Assembly: GCF_033118175.1 (NCBI RefSeq)
Contig: NC_083691.1
Coordinates: 17,271,001 to 17,335,000 of the forward strand
Source: Dama dama
Lineage: Eukaryota > Chordata > Mammalia > Artiodactyla > Cervidae
Direction: 5' to 3'
Length of the DNA stretch: 64,000 bases
This document shows positions 32,230-43,285 of this stretch, piece after piece. Each line of letters begins with the position of its first letter. Position 1 is the stretch's first letter. The translations under genes and the position numbers were made by a program. The notes under the pieces were generated by a model. That model saw nothing but the letters and a program-made list of their open reading frames with translations. It was not told where the DNA came from and did not search any database.

Positions 32230-34864
32230 CTTGTTTAGATCACTGTGTCTGGAGTGGGCTTTCTGTATTCTGGAGGTCTGTGGTTCCTTTTTATTGTGGA
32301 GGTTTTACCCAGTGGGTGGGGTTGGACGATTGGCTTGTCAAGGTTTTCCTGGTTAAGGAAGCTTGCATCGGTGTTCTGGTGTGTGGAACTAGATTTCTTC
32401 TCTCTGGAGTGCAATGGAGTGCCCAGTAATGAGTTTTGAGATGGATCTATGTGTTAGGTGTGACCTTGGGCAGCCTGTATGTTGATGTTCAGGGGTATGT
32501 TCCTGCATTGCTGGAGAATTTGCGTGGTATGTCTTACTCTAAAACTTATTGGCTCTTGGGTGGTGGTTGGTTTCAGTGTAGGTATGGAGGCTTTTGGACG
32601 GTCTCTTATTACTTAATGTTCCATGTAGTCAGGAGTTTTCTGGTGTTCTCAGGTTTTGGGCTTAAGTCTCCTGCCTCTGGATTTCAGTTTTATTCTTCCA
32701 GTAGTCTCAAGACTTCTCCAACTATACAGCACTGATAATAAAACTTCTAGGTTAATGGTGAAAAGATTCTCCCCCATGAGGGACACCCAGAGAGGTTCAC
32801 AGAGTTACATGAAGAAGAGGAGAGGGAGGAGGGAGATAGAGATGAGCAGGAGGAGAAAAAGGGGGACTCAAGAGGAGAGAGACAGATCTATGCAGTTGTC
32901 TGTTCCCAGAGTGTTCTCTGTAGCCCGGACACCCACAAAGATTCACAGAATTGGATTGGGAAGAGAAGGGGAAAGGAGGAAATAGAGGTGTTCTGAGGTA
33001 GAAAACAGAGAGTCAAGATTGGGAGAGAATAATCAACACACTCCTGAATAAAAATGGGAACTGAATATTGGATTCTTAAATGTCCAAAATTTATATCACA
33101 TACTGAAAAACAAAGATTAAAAATCTAGAGTAGAGGTTAGACTCTTTAAAATACAATATTAAAAACAAAAAACAAAACACAAAAATTTTAGAAATATATA
33201 TGAAGTTCGGTTTAAAAACATGGCTTCTTTTTTTTTTTGCAAGGTTATAGTGTAATGAAAATGAAAATTAAGGAGTAGTAGAGGAGTAATAGAGGACTTT
33301 AAAAGGAAATAAGAGAAAAAGAAAAATAGAAAAAAGAAGAGAAAAAGGAAAAAAAAACAAGAAAAAAAATTTTTTTCCTAATTAAAAAATCATAAAAATC
33401 TATGAAAATGAAAGTTAAGGAGTAATGGGGGAGTAATAGGGAATTTTAAAAGAAAATAAAAGAGAAAAAAGAAAAAAGAAAAAAAAAATTTTTTTTAATT
33501 AAAAAAAAAAGTAAATATATCTAGGAATTTCTCTGGAGCTGTTCCGGTCAGTGTGGGTTCGGTTCAGTTTCAGATAGGTCCTCGTTCCAGCTTACACGTC
33601 TCGATATCTACAGGCCCCTTCCGGTGTAGTCGGTGTTACCTACAGGGATTTTCATCTGTTGCACCAGTCCCTTCTGAAGCGGTTCCCTTTGTTTATTTGG
33701 CTTCTGTTTGTCGGTCTCTTCAGTGCCTAATTTCCGCTCTGACACAGCCGGGCGGAGGTGGTCTCCCGTTCAGGTTCGCTAGTTCCGTCGTGCTGCGGGG
33801 AGGCGGGGCACTGTTTTCCCCGTCTACGCTGCTCAGTCTCCCGGCTGCTCTATATGGAGCATGCCCTGCGTTGCATGCGGTTCTAGCCTTCGGGTGTTCC
33901 ACAAAAGCGCGGACTGGGCTACACCTGCTTTTTGTGCCTTCCCCGTCCGAGCGGCTCAGGCAGCCAGGAGCTTGACGGGTGCACTCTCCCCGGATGCGGT
34001 ACACCTTCTCCCCTCCGCGGTTCCAGCCCCAGTCCCCGCCTGCGCCGGTTGGGTGCCTGCACCCTGTGTCTCACCGCGACCCTCCCAGCGGATGTCAACC
34101 ATCCAGAATCTCAGGAAGTCTTTGATTAGAAACTGGAGGCCTGTTTGCAGTGTGGTAGGGGATGCGGTCCTTGGGGCCGAGCCTGCCCCTTTCCCCTACC
34201 CCCTGCCTCCTACCTCCGGCGGGGCTGGGCCGGTCCGCAGCCTGCGAGCTCTTCTCTGGACCTGCTCAAATCCTTTGTTCTGTGAACGGCCGGCAGTGTG
34301 TTCGGGCGACGGTTAATTTTCTCTCTCTCTCTCTTGCTATCCCACAGTTTAAGTTGGTAACTCACAAAAGCTCCCTCCGATTGTCCTCAGGGCACTCAGG
34401 CCCCGTCCTTACCCTAAGCAATGCCTCCCGCTCCTCTCCGTTCCGCCCCCACTTGCTGGTGGCGGATGCCGGCGTTTGGGGTACTTTTCTGCTGGGAGTT
34501 GTTTTTAGGCATGTAATCTGTGGGTTTTATTTATTCTTCCCCTCCCAGTCAGGTTGCCCTCCGAGATTCAAAAACTTCCCCTAGATCCGCCAGTGCGAGG
34601 GTTTCCTAGTGTTTGGAAACTTCCTCTATTAAGACTCCCTTCCCAGGAGGGATCTCCGTCCTTAGCTCTTTTGTCTCTCTTTTTATTTTTTATATTTTGT
34701 CCTACCTCCTTTCGAAGACAATGGGCTGCTTTTCTGGGCGCCTGATGACCTCAGCTAGTGATCAGAAGTTGTTTTGTGAAGTTTGCTCTGTGTTCAATTG
34801 TTCTTTCGATGAATTTGTAGGAGAGAAAGTGGTCTCCGCGTCCTATTCCTCCACCATCTTCTTG
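32230..34864 (-). promoter_or_regulatory. L1_BT 5' UTR with CpG-rich promoter region
   Basis: About 2.6 kb precedes ORF1 on the minus strand. The part nearest the 5' end (about 33540-34480) is markedly GC- and CpG-rich compared with everything else in the window. By analogy with other L1s it should hold the internal RNA polymerase II promoter. The remaining part (32230-33540) is low in CpG and includes purine-rich text. The plus-strand frames across 33553-34584 are antisense shadows of this UTR. Promoter activity is inferred from position and composition only. Confidence 0.75.
33253..33510. repeat. two A-rich tandem units in the L1 5' UTR
   Basis: The block 'gaaaatgaaaattaaggag' with following A/G-rich text and a T-run (about 33256-33390) is repeated as 'gaaaatgaaagttaaggag' (about 33402-33510). 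The unit is roughly 140 bp. This is an internal duplication of the L1 UTR. Confidence 0.8.
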
Positions 34865-35060
34865 TGTCCGACTCTTATAAAAACCATGGACTGTAGCCCA
34901 CCAGGCTCCTCTGTCCATGGAATTCATCAGGCAAGAATACTGGAGTGGGTTGCCATTTCCTCCTTCGGGGGGTCTTCCCAACCCAGGAATTGAACCCAAA
35001 TCTCCTGTGTCTCCTGCATTGCAGGTGGATTCTTTATCTGCTGAGCCATCAGGGAGGCCC
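34865..35060 (-). mobile_element. Bov-tA SINE, second part (split by L1)
   Basis: Continues the SINE begun at 27021: gtccgactctta, ccatggactgtagcccacc, then the tRNA head, ending gagccatcagggaggccc. With the 12-bp duplication removed, the two parts join without a gap. The SINE therefore predates the L1. Confidence 0.92.
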
Positions 35061-35695
35061 ATAGCAATATAGAAACATAAGTAAAAGATATAAATAGATA
35101 ATAGGATAGCCGAAAGTATAGAAAAAATGTAGCAGAAAGGAAGATAAATATATAAATAAGTAAATGGACAGTTAGATACACTAGTAGTTATTTTCAAGTT
35201 ATGAGATAATAAATCTATATTTTATTTTTTACCCTTTTGATATTTTTCAAAATTTCCAAAAAAAATAAAGTATTATAATTATATTATTTAAAAAAACCAC
35301 AAACATCAACGTGGAATTACAGAATATAATCCAGTCCTTTTCTTTTGGAGGAGTATGGCATATTTTCTTTTGGAAGGGTATGGAATAATGTAAGCAAGTC
35401 ATTTTGGAGAAAATAAGGAAGTGAGGAGGAAAGAAAGAAAATGTTGAAAAAATTAAGAAATGAAAAGTAAAATCAAAGTACTTAGAATAATGAATCCTGG
35501 TTCCAGCTGCCCAAGCCCTGCTGTGTGACCTTCAGCTAATGATTCCTCCACATCTAAATGAAGAATGGTGCTTCTTCCTTTGTGGTCAGGTTAGAATGAG
35601 GATTTGAGAAATACAATGACTATAACAGCTGCACACCAGTTAAATATGCAATTATTAGGATAGAAGAGTTATTTCTTAAAAACCATCCAGTGGGA
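35061..35695. other. AT-rich sequence, possible old L1 and MIR scraps
   Basis: The section 35190-35275 (ttttgatatttttcaaaattt, aataaagtatt) resembles an old L1 3' tail. The section 35480-35575 weakly resembles MIR (gctgtgtgaccttcagcta). Neither is secure. Confidence 0.35.
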
Positions 35696-35697
35696 AA

Positions 35698-35830
35698 ACC
35701 CTGAGTTCACAGAACAAGGCCTGGGTTCAAATTCTGGCCCTAGCTTTGCTAGTATGAGGACCTTGGCCAAGTCACTTAGTTGCTATAGATTTCAGTTTCC
35801 TCATTCCAAGACTGTCATCACCATCTTACT
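35698..35830 (+). mobile_element. MIR SINE fragment
   Basis: 'cctgggttcaaattctggcc', 'ccttggccaagtcacttag' and 'tttcagtttcctcattcc' are MIR core landmarks in the right order. 3'-truncated. Confidence 0.75.
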
Positions 35831-35898
35831 GAATGCTGTAGGTTCAAAGGCACAGTAGATACAATGAATTACATACATGCTTTGAAAAATATACTTTA

Positions 35899-36008
35899 GG
35901 GGCTTCCACGGTTGTCCAGTGGTAAGGACTCCCTGCTCCCTACAAGGGGCACAGATTCGATCCCTGGTCAGGGAACTAAGATCACACATGCTGTGCAGTG
36001 TGGCCAAC
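35899..36008 (+). mobile_element. CHR-type tRNA-Glu SINE
   Basis: 'ggggcttccacggttgtccag', 'gattcgatccctggtcaggg' and 'aactaagatcacacatgc' to 'gtgtggcc'. The tRNA-derived B box is clear. It is followed directly by a Bov-tA in the opposite orientation. Confidence 0.9.
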
Positions 36009-36011
36009 GTG

Positions 36012-36236
36012 GGTTAGGCATGCTCATACTCCGTCATGTCCAATTCTTTGTGACCCCATGGACCATAGTCCTCCAGGCTCCTCTGTCCATGGGATTATCC
36101 CTGCAAGAATACTGGGGGTGGTTTGCCATTTCCTTCTCCAGGCGATCTTCCCGACCCAGTGGTCAAACCCACGTATCCTGTGTCTCCTGCACTGCAGGTG
36201 CATTCTTTACCTGCTGAGCCATCATGGAAGCCCATA
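36012..36236 (-). mobile_element. Bov-tA SINE
   Basis: Minus-strand Bov-A part (gtcatgtccaattctttgtg, ccatggaccatagtc) and tRNA head (gctgagccatcatggaagc). Near full length. Confidence 0.92.
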
Positions 36237-36249
36237 TACATAGAGAGAG

Positions 36250-36316
36250 AGCGTGGCAGGCTGCAGTCCATAGGGTCACACAGAGTCAGACATGACTGAA
36301 GCAACTTAGCACTCAT
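36250..36316 (+). mobile_element. Bov-A 3' terminus fragment
   Basis: The plus-strand fragment gcgtggcaggctgcagtcc, gtcacacagagtcagacatg, actgaagcaacttagc is the terminal part of a Bov-A unit. Its orientation is opposite to the adjoining Bov-tA, giving an inverted SINE pair. Confidence 0.85.
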
Positions 36317-37250
36317 GCACATATATAGAGAGAGATATAGATAAACAAAATTTAATAACTGTATATTAAAATTTTACATGTAGGCCAGAGGTGCTATTTC
36401 TGAAATGAGGATCCATGATGACTATGGCTAACCTGCATGCTGAGAATCATCAGAATAAAAACAAGTGATATATCACATATGTATGAAAATGTATTAATAA
36501 CATGTCATGTAAATGCATACAACCTCTTGATCAAATAATAAACCTACAAATGTTGTATGCAGAAAGTTTTATTTTATAGTTAAAATTAGGGCAGATGTTC
36601 TGAGCTGTACACAGACACTTGTGTGAGCAGCTATATGATATGCTCGAAATCCAGATGGCCTCTGAAATCCTGAACCGCAGAGTGGTGAGGAGTGGACCAC
36701 ACGAGGCAGGCTTTGTCCAAATGCCCCAAAGTGAAATATAACAAGAGGAAGGTTGTGGAGAATCCAAAATAAAATTTGAATTTGTGATAAACACATAAAG
36801 TCATGAATTTTAAGGTTTGGAAATACTAATGATTTGATTCCTGGGCTTTCTGGTCTCCCAGCAGAAAACACAGCTCCTCCCTTTTGTGGATGGCAAACAG
36901 GCTGTGCCCATAGACACTTTACAAGCTCAATGACAATGTGAAAATAGACTACGTGTCATACTCACTGGAAACCAGGGTGTAAATGTAGTCACATCCACTT
37001 TTAATGTTCCTACTGCAGGTTAAGGTCACCAGGCACTCCTTTCTTAGGAAAATCCCCAGAATCTCCTGGGTATTTTGGAAGATCATTCCAGAGGCTTCCT
37101 ATCTCACTGTTGGGGTTGGTTTTCAAAAGTGCCCCTTGAGGCTGGAGACATCTCCACCCCCTCCCAAGCCAGTGCTCCCAGAGACGACTCTTCCTTTCGG
37201 CCACACTCAAGATACCAGAGTGAACCAGGCATCCTGGTTCTTCAAAAGTG
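36317..37250. other. unique sequence, nothing recognised
   Basis: No recognisable repeat. A 100-codon minus-strand frame at 36569-36871 and an 83-codon plus-strand frame at 37004-37255 have no domain. Confidence 0.45.
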
Positions 37251-37370
37251 AGTGAAAGTGAAGTCGCTCAGTCGTGTCCAACTTTTTGCGACCCCATGGA
37301 CTGTAGCCTACCAGGGTCGTCTGTCCATGGGTTTTCCAGGCAAGAATACTAGAGTGGGTTGCCATTTGGC
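37251..37370 (-). mobile_element. Bov-A monomer
   Basis: 'gaagtcgctcagtcgtgtcc', 'ccatggactgtagcctacc' and 'gagtgggttgccattt'. The Bov-A unit lacks the tRNA head, and its CpGs (cgctcagtcgtg) are still present, suggesting a young copy. Confidence 0.9.
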
Positions 37371-37632
37371 AAAATAGTCTTTCCCGTGGGACCTGCGTCT
37401 GCATGAACCCATCACGGCCACATCAGCTTCACTACCAGGAGAGCTGTGTCTGCGTAGGATTGCATGTCTACCTCCTCATAGACAAGGACCCACATTTTCT
37501 TTTGAAAGGCAGCTCATCCACAGGCCACTGTTGCCTCTCTTGATTTCCTACTGTGTTTCTACTCAGAAGTTTCATCAACCTCCTCTTCCAGGGAGACTTT
37601 ATCAGAATGCTCCTGGGCTATACTCTCCCAGA

Positions 37633-37757
37633 GAAGTGAAGTTGCTCAGTCGTGTCTGACTCTTTGCGACCCCATGGACTGTAGCCTACCAGTCTCCTCA
37701 GTCCATGGAATTTTCCAGGCAAGAGTACTGGAGTGGGTAGTCATTTCCTTCTCCAAT
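37633..37757 (-). mobile_element. Bov-A monomer
   Basis: 'gaagttgctcagtcgtgtctg', 'gactctttgcgaccccatgg' and 'catttccttctcca'. A second headless Bov-A only ~260 bp from the previous one and in the same orientation. Confidence 0.9.
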
Positions 37758-37769
37758 ACTGTCCCAAGA

Positions 37770-38145
37770 GCTATACTAAGTCATTCACTCAATCTGTAAT
37801 CACCTTGGCTCACTGCTTTTCCAATCACCCCATCCCCACGCCCTTCCCCTGCCTCCTACCTCCCCTCACCCACCCCCCACACACACTTCTCAATGAACGT
37901 TCTATTCCAGTCGGACCACTTTTGTACTCATCCCAGGATGCCTTATCCATCTTTCCTTTATTCTTGCAATCTTCCTGTCATGTCTCCCTCTTCACATATC
38001 ACCCATCACCAAGATCCAGCTCAAATACTTTCTTATCCAAAAAAGCATATCCAATGTAGAATAAGCTCAGAGTACTTTCTTTCCCATAATCCCTGCAATA
38101 CAAACTGTCTCCAGTAGTTCCTTGGTAGTTTTTGTGTATGTGGAC
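37770..38145. mobile_element. possible L2 3' region
   Basis: 'gatccagctcaaatactttc' with preceding pyrimidine-rich text and 'ccataatccctgcaat' resembles L2 3' ends (gcccagctcaaatgcc-type). It is diverged, so I do not assign a strand. Confidence 0.4.
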
Positions 38146-39223
38146 ATTTTTAAATCATGGACTCAGGTAGACAGAAATATGACTTTATTTTTCTACAATT
38201 TGCCTTAATACTATTTTGGACTCATATTTCAATGTATCACAGAAAAGTAAGCCTTACCAATATAGGAAAAATTCTGTCACTTCCAATTTCTCATCTCAAT
38301 CTGTCAGTAAATTCAGATTCTTTTTCCTTTCCTTCCTTCCTGTCTTCCACCTGGGCTGGTAGCACTCCTGGTAAGCTTATGTTTCACACAGCATCTGGAG
38401 GAAGGCTGTCCTGTTCAGATCAGGTTGTGCCCTCCTCTGGTGCCCTCTGAATGGTGGCTGGCATCTGCTGGTCTTTGCTCATTGGTCTTTAGACCCCTGC
38501 ATCCCTTTCTCCATCCACTGAGCAACCATGATCTCAGCTTTGGGACATGTATAGTCCTCATCACAACTAGAAACACCTTTCCATTGGCTCTTACCTCCAC
38601 TGGCAAAGAATAAAACTTAGGACATGTTGAAAATTCTGTGATGCTCTCCCTTATGCCATGCTGGATGTGTCTGTGAGGTTCCCTACTCTGTTCCAGGCTG
38701 GATGGGGGCTCTACTCAGGGTCTGGGCATCGCAAAGAGTCATGAAGAGTCAGATACGACTGAGTGACTGGGCACACACGAGTGCCTGGGCAAGACCCTAT
38801 GGAAGTAAGACGTAGGTTCTCCTGCTTTTGGATCCCCACACTGAGGGAGGGTCTGTGACTAACCCCACAAGCCACCCCCTTTCTAGGATGGAATCTGAAG
38901 TGAGCTAAAAGAGCAGGAATTAGAACTCAGTCTAACTCTCTGTATCCAACACTTCTGAGCAAATGTGACTAACAGCCAGTCCATGAAAATTTAGCTCCCC
39001 CTCCCTGGGCTGCAGGTGGGATGTAGAAGAGAAAAAGGATCTGTTAGGCACACATTCTATGAAATCTTTATCATTTGGAGATAAAGTGAATGCTAATTCC
39101 CTCAAATTTTAGCTCCTGATAATCAAAACTATATTTTGAAGTTCAAAGCTAATATATGACTTGTGTTTTTCTCTCTAACTTTCTCTAATAAAAGTCCTGC
39201 TTATAGGAGCCATGGGGAAATAT
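38146..39223. other. mostly unique; Bov-A scrap at 38727-38772
   Basis: Only a ~45-bp Bov-A terminus fragment (catcgcaaagagtcatgaag, gatacgactgagtgactgg) is recognisable. The rest shows no repeat or gene. Confidence 0.5.
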
Positions 39224-39483
39224 GAGAAGAAGCAATTTTATTTTATTTATTTTTTGGAAAATTTTAATAGCTTTATTGAGGTTTAATTTGCATGCCACAA
39301 AATTCATTAATTTCAAGTATGAAATGATCAATTTATAAAGTATCCCATGGTACAATTTTAGAACATTTCCATCACCCCAAGAATCTCATGGCCACTGTAG
39401 TCACTCCCCATCCCCACCCTCAGCCTCAGGCAACCACAAATTTGCATTCTATCTCAATAGATTTATGGGAAGAAGCGATTTTA
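39224..39483 (-). mobile_element. 5'-truncated old L1 3' end with target duplication
   Basis: The inserted part 39241-39466 is the minus-strand L1 3' end (ttaatagctttattgaggttt, ccatcaccccaagaatctc, caggcaaccacaaatttgc). The flanks 39224-39240 and 39467-39483 (gaagaagc-atttta pattern) match at 15 of 17 positions, making a convincing duplication. Confidence 0.8.
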
Positions 39484-39758
39484 AATGACATAATTTAGTT
39501 TCAGATATTACCTTCCAATGCTCTTGTATATACTTTTTTTTTTTTTAATGTGGTACAATGGTTTCCATTGTTAGGGACCATCATATTCTTATTGAAACTG
39601 TGAATTCTGATGGTAAGACTTGGGAGCGAGTCTAACCAAAGCACAAGCTTCAGTTCAGCCTCAGCATGTGTGAGTTCTGTCATGATGGGCACTGGGTTGA
39701 GGGTACCTATTTCAAATATAAAAACAGGCCATTCAGCTTTTCTTTTTAAATTAATTTT
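39484..39758. other. unique spacer with T-run
   Basis: Contains a T-run at about 39533-39546 and otherwise nothing recognised. Confidence 0.5.
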
Positions 39759-40616
39759 CAGAGTACATCATGAGAAATGCTGGGCTGGAGGAAGCACAAG
39801 CTGGAATCAAGATTTCCAGGAGAAATATCAATAACCTCAGATATGCAGATGACAATACCCTTATGGCAGAAAGTGAAGAGGAACTAAAGAGCCTCTTGAT
39901 GAAAGTGAAAGAGGAGAGTGAAAAAGTTGGTTTAAAGCTCAACATTCAGAAAACTAAAATCATGGCATCCAGTCCCATCATTTCATGGGAAATAGATGGG
40001 GAGACAGTGGAAACAGTGACAGACTTTATTTTGGGGGGCTCCAGAATCATTGCAGATGGTGACTGTAGCCATGAAATTAAAAGACTCCTTGGAAGGAAAG
40101 TTACGACCAACCTAGATAGCATATTAAAAAGCAGAGACATTACTTTGCCAACAAAGGTCCGTCAAGTCAAGGCTATGGCTTTTCCAGTAGTCATGTATGG
40201 ATGTGAGAGTTGGACTGTAAAGAAAGCTGAGCGCTGAAAAATTGATGCTTTTGAACTGTGGTGTTGGAGAAAACTCTTGAGAGTCCCTTGGACCTCAAGG
40301 AGATCCAACCAGTCCATCCTAAAGGAGATCAGTCCTGGGTGTTCATTGGAAGGACAGATGCTGAAGCTGAAACTCCAATACTTTGGCCACCTCATGCAAA
40401 GAGTTGACTTATTGGAAAAGACCCTGATGCTGGGAGGAATTGGGGGCAGGAGGAGAAGGGGATGACAAAGGATGATTTGGCTGGAAGGCATCACCGACTT
40501 AATGGACATGGGTTTGAGTAAACTCCAGGAGTTGGTAATGGACAGGGAGACCTGGCATGCTGCAATTCATGGGGTCACAAAGAGTCGGACACAACTGAGC
40601 GACTGAACTGAACTGA
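39759..40616 (+). mobile_element. BovB LINE 3' end with RT remnant
   Basis: A plus-strand copy of ~860 bp starts inside the RT catalytic domain and reaches the gactgaactgaactga terminus. The frame 39770-40237 reads AEYIMRNAG... with an intact YADD box at about 39841-39852 and runs to a stop after VKKAER. A second frame 40277-40465 continues the basic C-terminal region. Small deletions (for example 'kikrll' shortened near 40080) are present. 5'-truncated and dead. Confidence 0.92.
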
Positions 40617-40848
40617 ATATGTATCTTAAGTCTAAAAACAGGTGTCCTGTGAATATGGCAAAATGTATACTCATTAAATCCATGTAGATTTGACTATATT
40701 GTTTTAAACTGCATGCCACCCAATCCCTAACCACCATGGAATTTTCGGCCCTTCCTGAATGAAGGCTGACTGTCACCCCAGTGTTAGCAAGGGGCTGCCA
40801 AAGAGCAGCAGAGGTGAGGACTTGTCTTTTATATATTATTTCATAATG
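40617..40848. other. unique spacer
   Basis: No recognisable repeat or gene. Confidence 0.5.
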
Positions 40849-41122
40849 TTGCTGTTCAGTTGCTAAGTTGTGTCTGACTCTTTGCAACCCCATGGACTGC
40901 AGTATGCCAGGCATCCCTGTCTATCACTGTCTCCTGGAGTTTGCTCACATTCATGTCCATTGAGTTGATGATGCCATCCAACCATCTCATCCTCTGTCAC
41001 CCCCTTCTTTTCCTTAATAATAATTTTATGACTTTTACCATAACTAATGAAATACATGTGCATATTAAAATGCCCATTAGAGTCAAAGCAGCCTTTGCTT
41101 CACAAAGACATTCACTATGACC
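40849..41122 (-). mobile_element. BovB-tailed chimeric repeat (copy 1)
   Basis: The left part (to about 41010) is a minus-strand BovB 3' end. The rest (about 41011-41122) is not BovB but is shared with the repeat at 49391-49661, including the junction beside aaggaaaagaaggggg. This marks a composite repeat family amplified as a unit. It may correspond to an ART2-type artiodactyl repeat, but I cannot confirm the name. Confidence 0.7.
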
Positions 41123-41374
41123 TGCTTTTACTTACATTATGTTTAAATGATCAAATAATAGGGACCAATTCTTTTCACTCTCTAGACTTTTTTCACTGAT
41201 GTTTAGTTTTATGGTATTTTAAGTAACAGTAGTATTCTTAAAAAAAAAAAAAAAAGAAAGAAAACATTTAATAGAGAAAATTTTGGACACATTTCTTATG
41301 AGATTGAGAAGAATAATGCCAATTTTAATAATCTTTGTTTATATAGCATCAAAGGTCCTGACTTATCCAATAAA
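41123..41374. other. unique spacer with A-run
   Basis: Contains an A-run at about 41240-41254. Otherwise nothing recognised. Confidence 0.5.
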
Positions 41375-41640
41375 CAAGAAAGACAAAGGTATAGGCCTAG
41401 AAGAAAGAAGACAGAACCATTATTATTTGCAGATTATATAATTATTAAAAAAATCAGTAGATTGATACTTAGAACTAATCAGAGAAAGATTGACTAAACC
41501 AAGATTTCCTTATAAAAATCAGTAGTGTTCTCTTATACCTGAAACAACCAAAAAAAGAATAAAAGGAAACTGACATATGATTATCAATAGCAACAAAACT
41601 ACAAGGTAGAAAAAATTAATCTAACAATTTAATTATAAGA
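41375..41640 (+). mobile_element. old L1 ORF2 fragment
   Basis: The plus strand reads a decayed ORF2 segment. 'ttatttgcagattatataat' corresponds to the RT catalytic box (FADY in place of FADD), followed by 'atcagtagtgttctcttatac' and 'cctgaaacaacc'. All frames are broken. Confidence 0.65.
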
Positions 41641-41813
41641 ATTTCATGTAACAGTAATAACTTAAATTGTTTTATTGGTTGCTATGGAATTAACATTAAT
41701 ATTAATACTACAAAATGAGAATATTATAACATGGATTTAAACATGATGAACTTTATAATTGGTGTTGTTCATTCTCTAGGAATTGAGATAATAAATATTA
41801 GTTAACAATAACT
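41641..41813. other. AT-rich spacer
   Basis: AT-rich, possibly further old L1, but not recognisable. Confidence 0.4.
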
Positions 41814-42168
41814 GGGTGTTGGAGAAAACTCTTGAGAGTCCCTCTGACTGCAAGGAGATGCAACCAGTCCATCCTAAAGGAAATCAGTCCTGAATATTCA
41901 TTGGAAGGACTGATGCTGAAGCTGAACCTCCTATATTTTGGCCACCTGACTCATTGGAAAAGACCCTGAGGCTGGGAAAGATTGAAGGCGGGAGGAAAAG
42001 GGGTCAACAGACGATAAGATGGTTGGATGGCATCACCGACGTGATGGCCCCGAGTTTGAGTAAGCTCCAAGAGTTGGTGATGGATGGGGAAGCCTGGCGT
42101 GCTGTAGTCCACGGGATCACAGAGAGTTGGACACAACTGAAGGACTGAACTGAACTCAACTCAACTCA
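41814..42168 (+). mobile_element. BovB LINE 3' end
   Basis: Plus-strand BovB terminal ~355 bp, from tgttggagaaaactcttgag to the terminus, where the usual gaact repeats have drifted to caactcaactcaac. It contains an internal ~17-bp deletion relative to the copies at 4432 and 39759 near 41949 (ccacctgactcattgg). Confidence 0.92.
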
Positions 42169-43285
42169 ACGACTAGCTTGTATAGGATGAATCAGATTCA
42201 TTATAGATACCATCTACCATCGCATTGAACTCTGACCACAGCTTTGAAAGACAGATATGAGTATCCCAGCTGTTCTCAACAAGAATTGGAAACTCAATAC
42301 ATTTGGGGTACTTTTCCCAAATCCCACAGTTAATACATTGTGGAAACAAGATTTGAACCAAGATTTGTCATTTTTTCTGCTTTTCCTACAACTGACTGGC
42401 ATCCCTAATTAAATCCATACATATGAGTTGGGCAGGGCAGTTGTTTTTCTTACTGTGAAGTCTCATCTGTTCCTTATATTTTCCCTGAGTGTTTCCTTCA
42501 TCCTGTTAATGAGAGGATGAAGGCGTCAGCCTCCTCATGCTTCTCTGAGGTAAAGTGAGACCTTCGCCTTCACCCTTTCTAAAACGACAGCTTTCCAGCC
42601 AGTGCTTGAGTATGGTCACACTGTGAAGAGATCACCTCAGCTCCCTGACAGTGTGGAAAGCAATTTCACATAAGCCTACTTCAGAGCTGCATGCTCTATC
42701 CATTAGCCAGCCAGAGAGGGAGAGAGCGAGAGAGAGAGAGAGAACCACTAACCGTCCTACTCTATGGACCTTTATAATTAGAAACTAAATGGATGCAATA
42801 AATTTCAAACCTTGAGAGGAAGTCAGCTTTCCCTGGAAAACCTGTTTGCAAATGGTACCCTGCTTCTGCATGTTCCCCCTTTGTGAGTTTTCTGAATCTG
42901 CTATTTAAATATAACAGCACATATGCTAGCATCATTCTGCAAAGTGACAAATGAGAAAATGAAGAAGCCATTATCCTCCCTCCCGTTTCCATGCCCCTAG
43001 CCCTCTGCACTGCCTTGTTGAGGATCTAGAATGGAGGGACCTGGGTGAGGACCCTCTACACTCACCTTTCTTCTCCTATGTCACCTGCCTCTAAGTTTCA
43101 AGTTCATTCCCACCTGATTGTCCACATCTCATTCATTGGGGGTTTTGTGGGACCCGAGTGGCATATTTCTAGCGTTGCTATTAAGAGAGGTATTTTATAA
43201 TGGATGGAATCTTCCTAATTGCTTTGCAGTGGTCTGGGAAAGATGTGAAAAAGCTGTTCCGATTTCATTTGGTGACAGAAGTTGG
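42169..43285. other. mostly unique; (GA)n at 42716-42743
   Basis: A GA microsatellite interrupted by single bases lies at 42716-42743. A weak MIR-like patch (cccacagttaatacattgtgg, aagatttgaacc) sits near 42325-42365. No gene. Confidence 0.5.

Larger units (their letters stand above)
27048..34876 (-). mobile_element. full-length L1_BT LINE-1 with target duplication
   Basis: A complete-looking ruminant LINE-1, about 7.8 kb, on the minus strand. From its 5' end (about 34864) it has a start resembling the family's aagatggnggagg, a CpG-rich 5' UTR, and an A-rich tandem region. It then has ORF1 (32229-31303), a ~50-nt spacer, ORF2 (31251-27442), a 3' UTR, and a poly(A) seen as a T-run at 27060-27068. 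The flanking 12-mers tgtccaactctt (27048-27059) and tgtccgactctt (34865-34876) are the target-site duplication, with one mismatch. The target was a Bov-tA SINE. Both ORFs are disabled by a few stops and small indels, so the element is probably dead but fairly young. Confidence 0.95.

Noticed and set aside
33553..34584. Overlapping plus-strand frames of 140-151 codons in GC-rich sequence, resembling a first exon
   Set aside because: They are antisense to the 5' UTR of the full-length L1 at 27048-34876. The length is explained by high GC and few stops, and no domain is visible.
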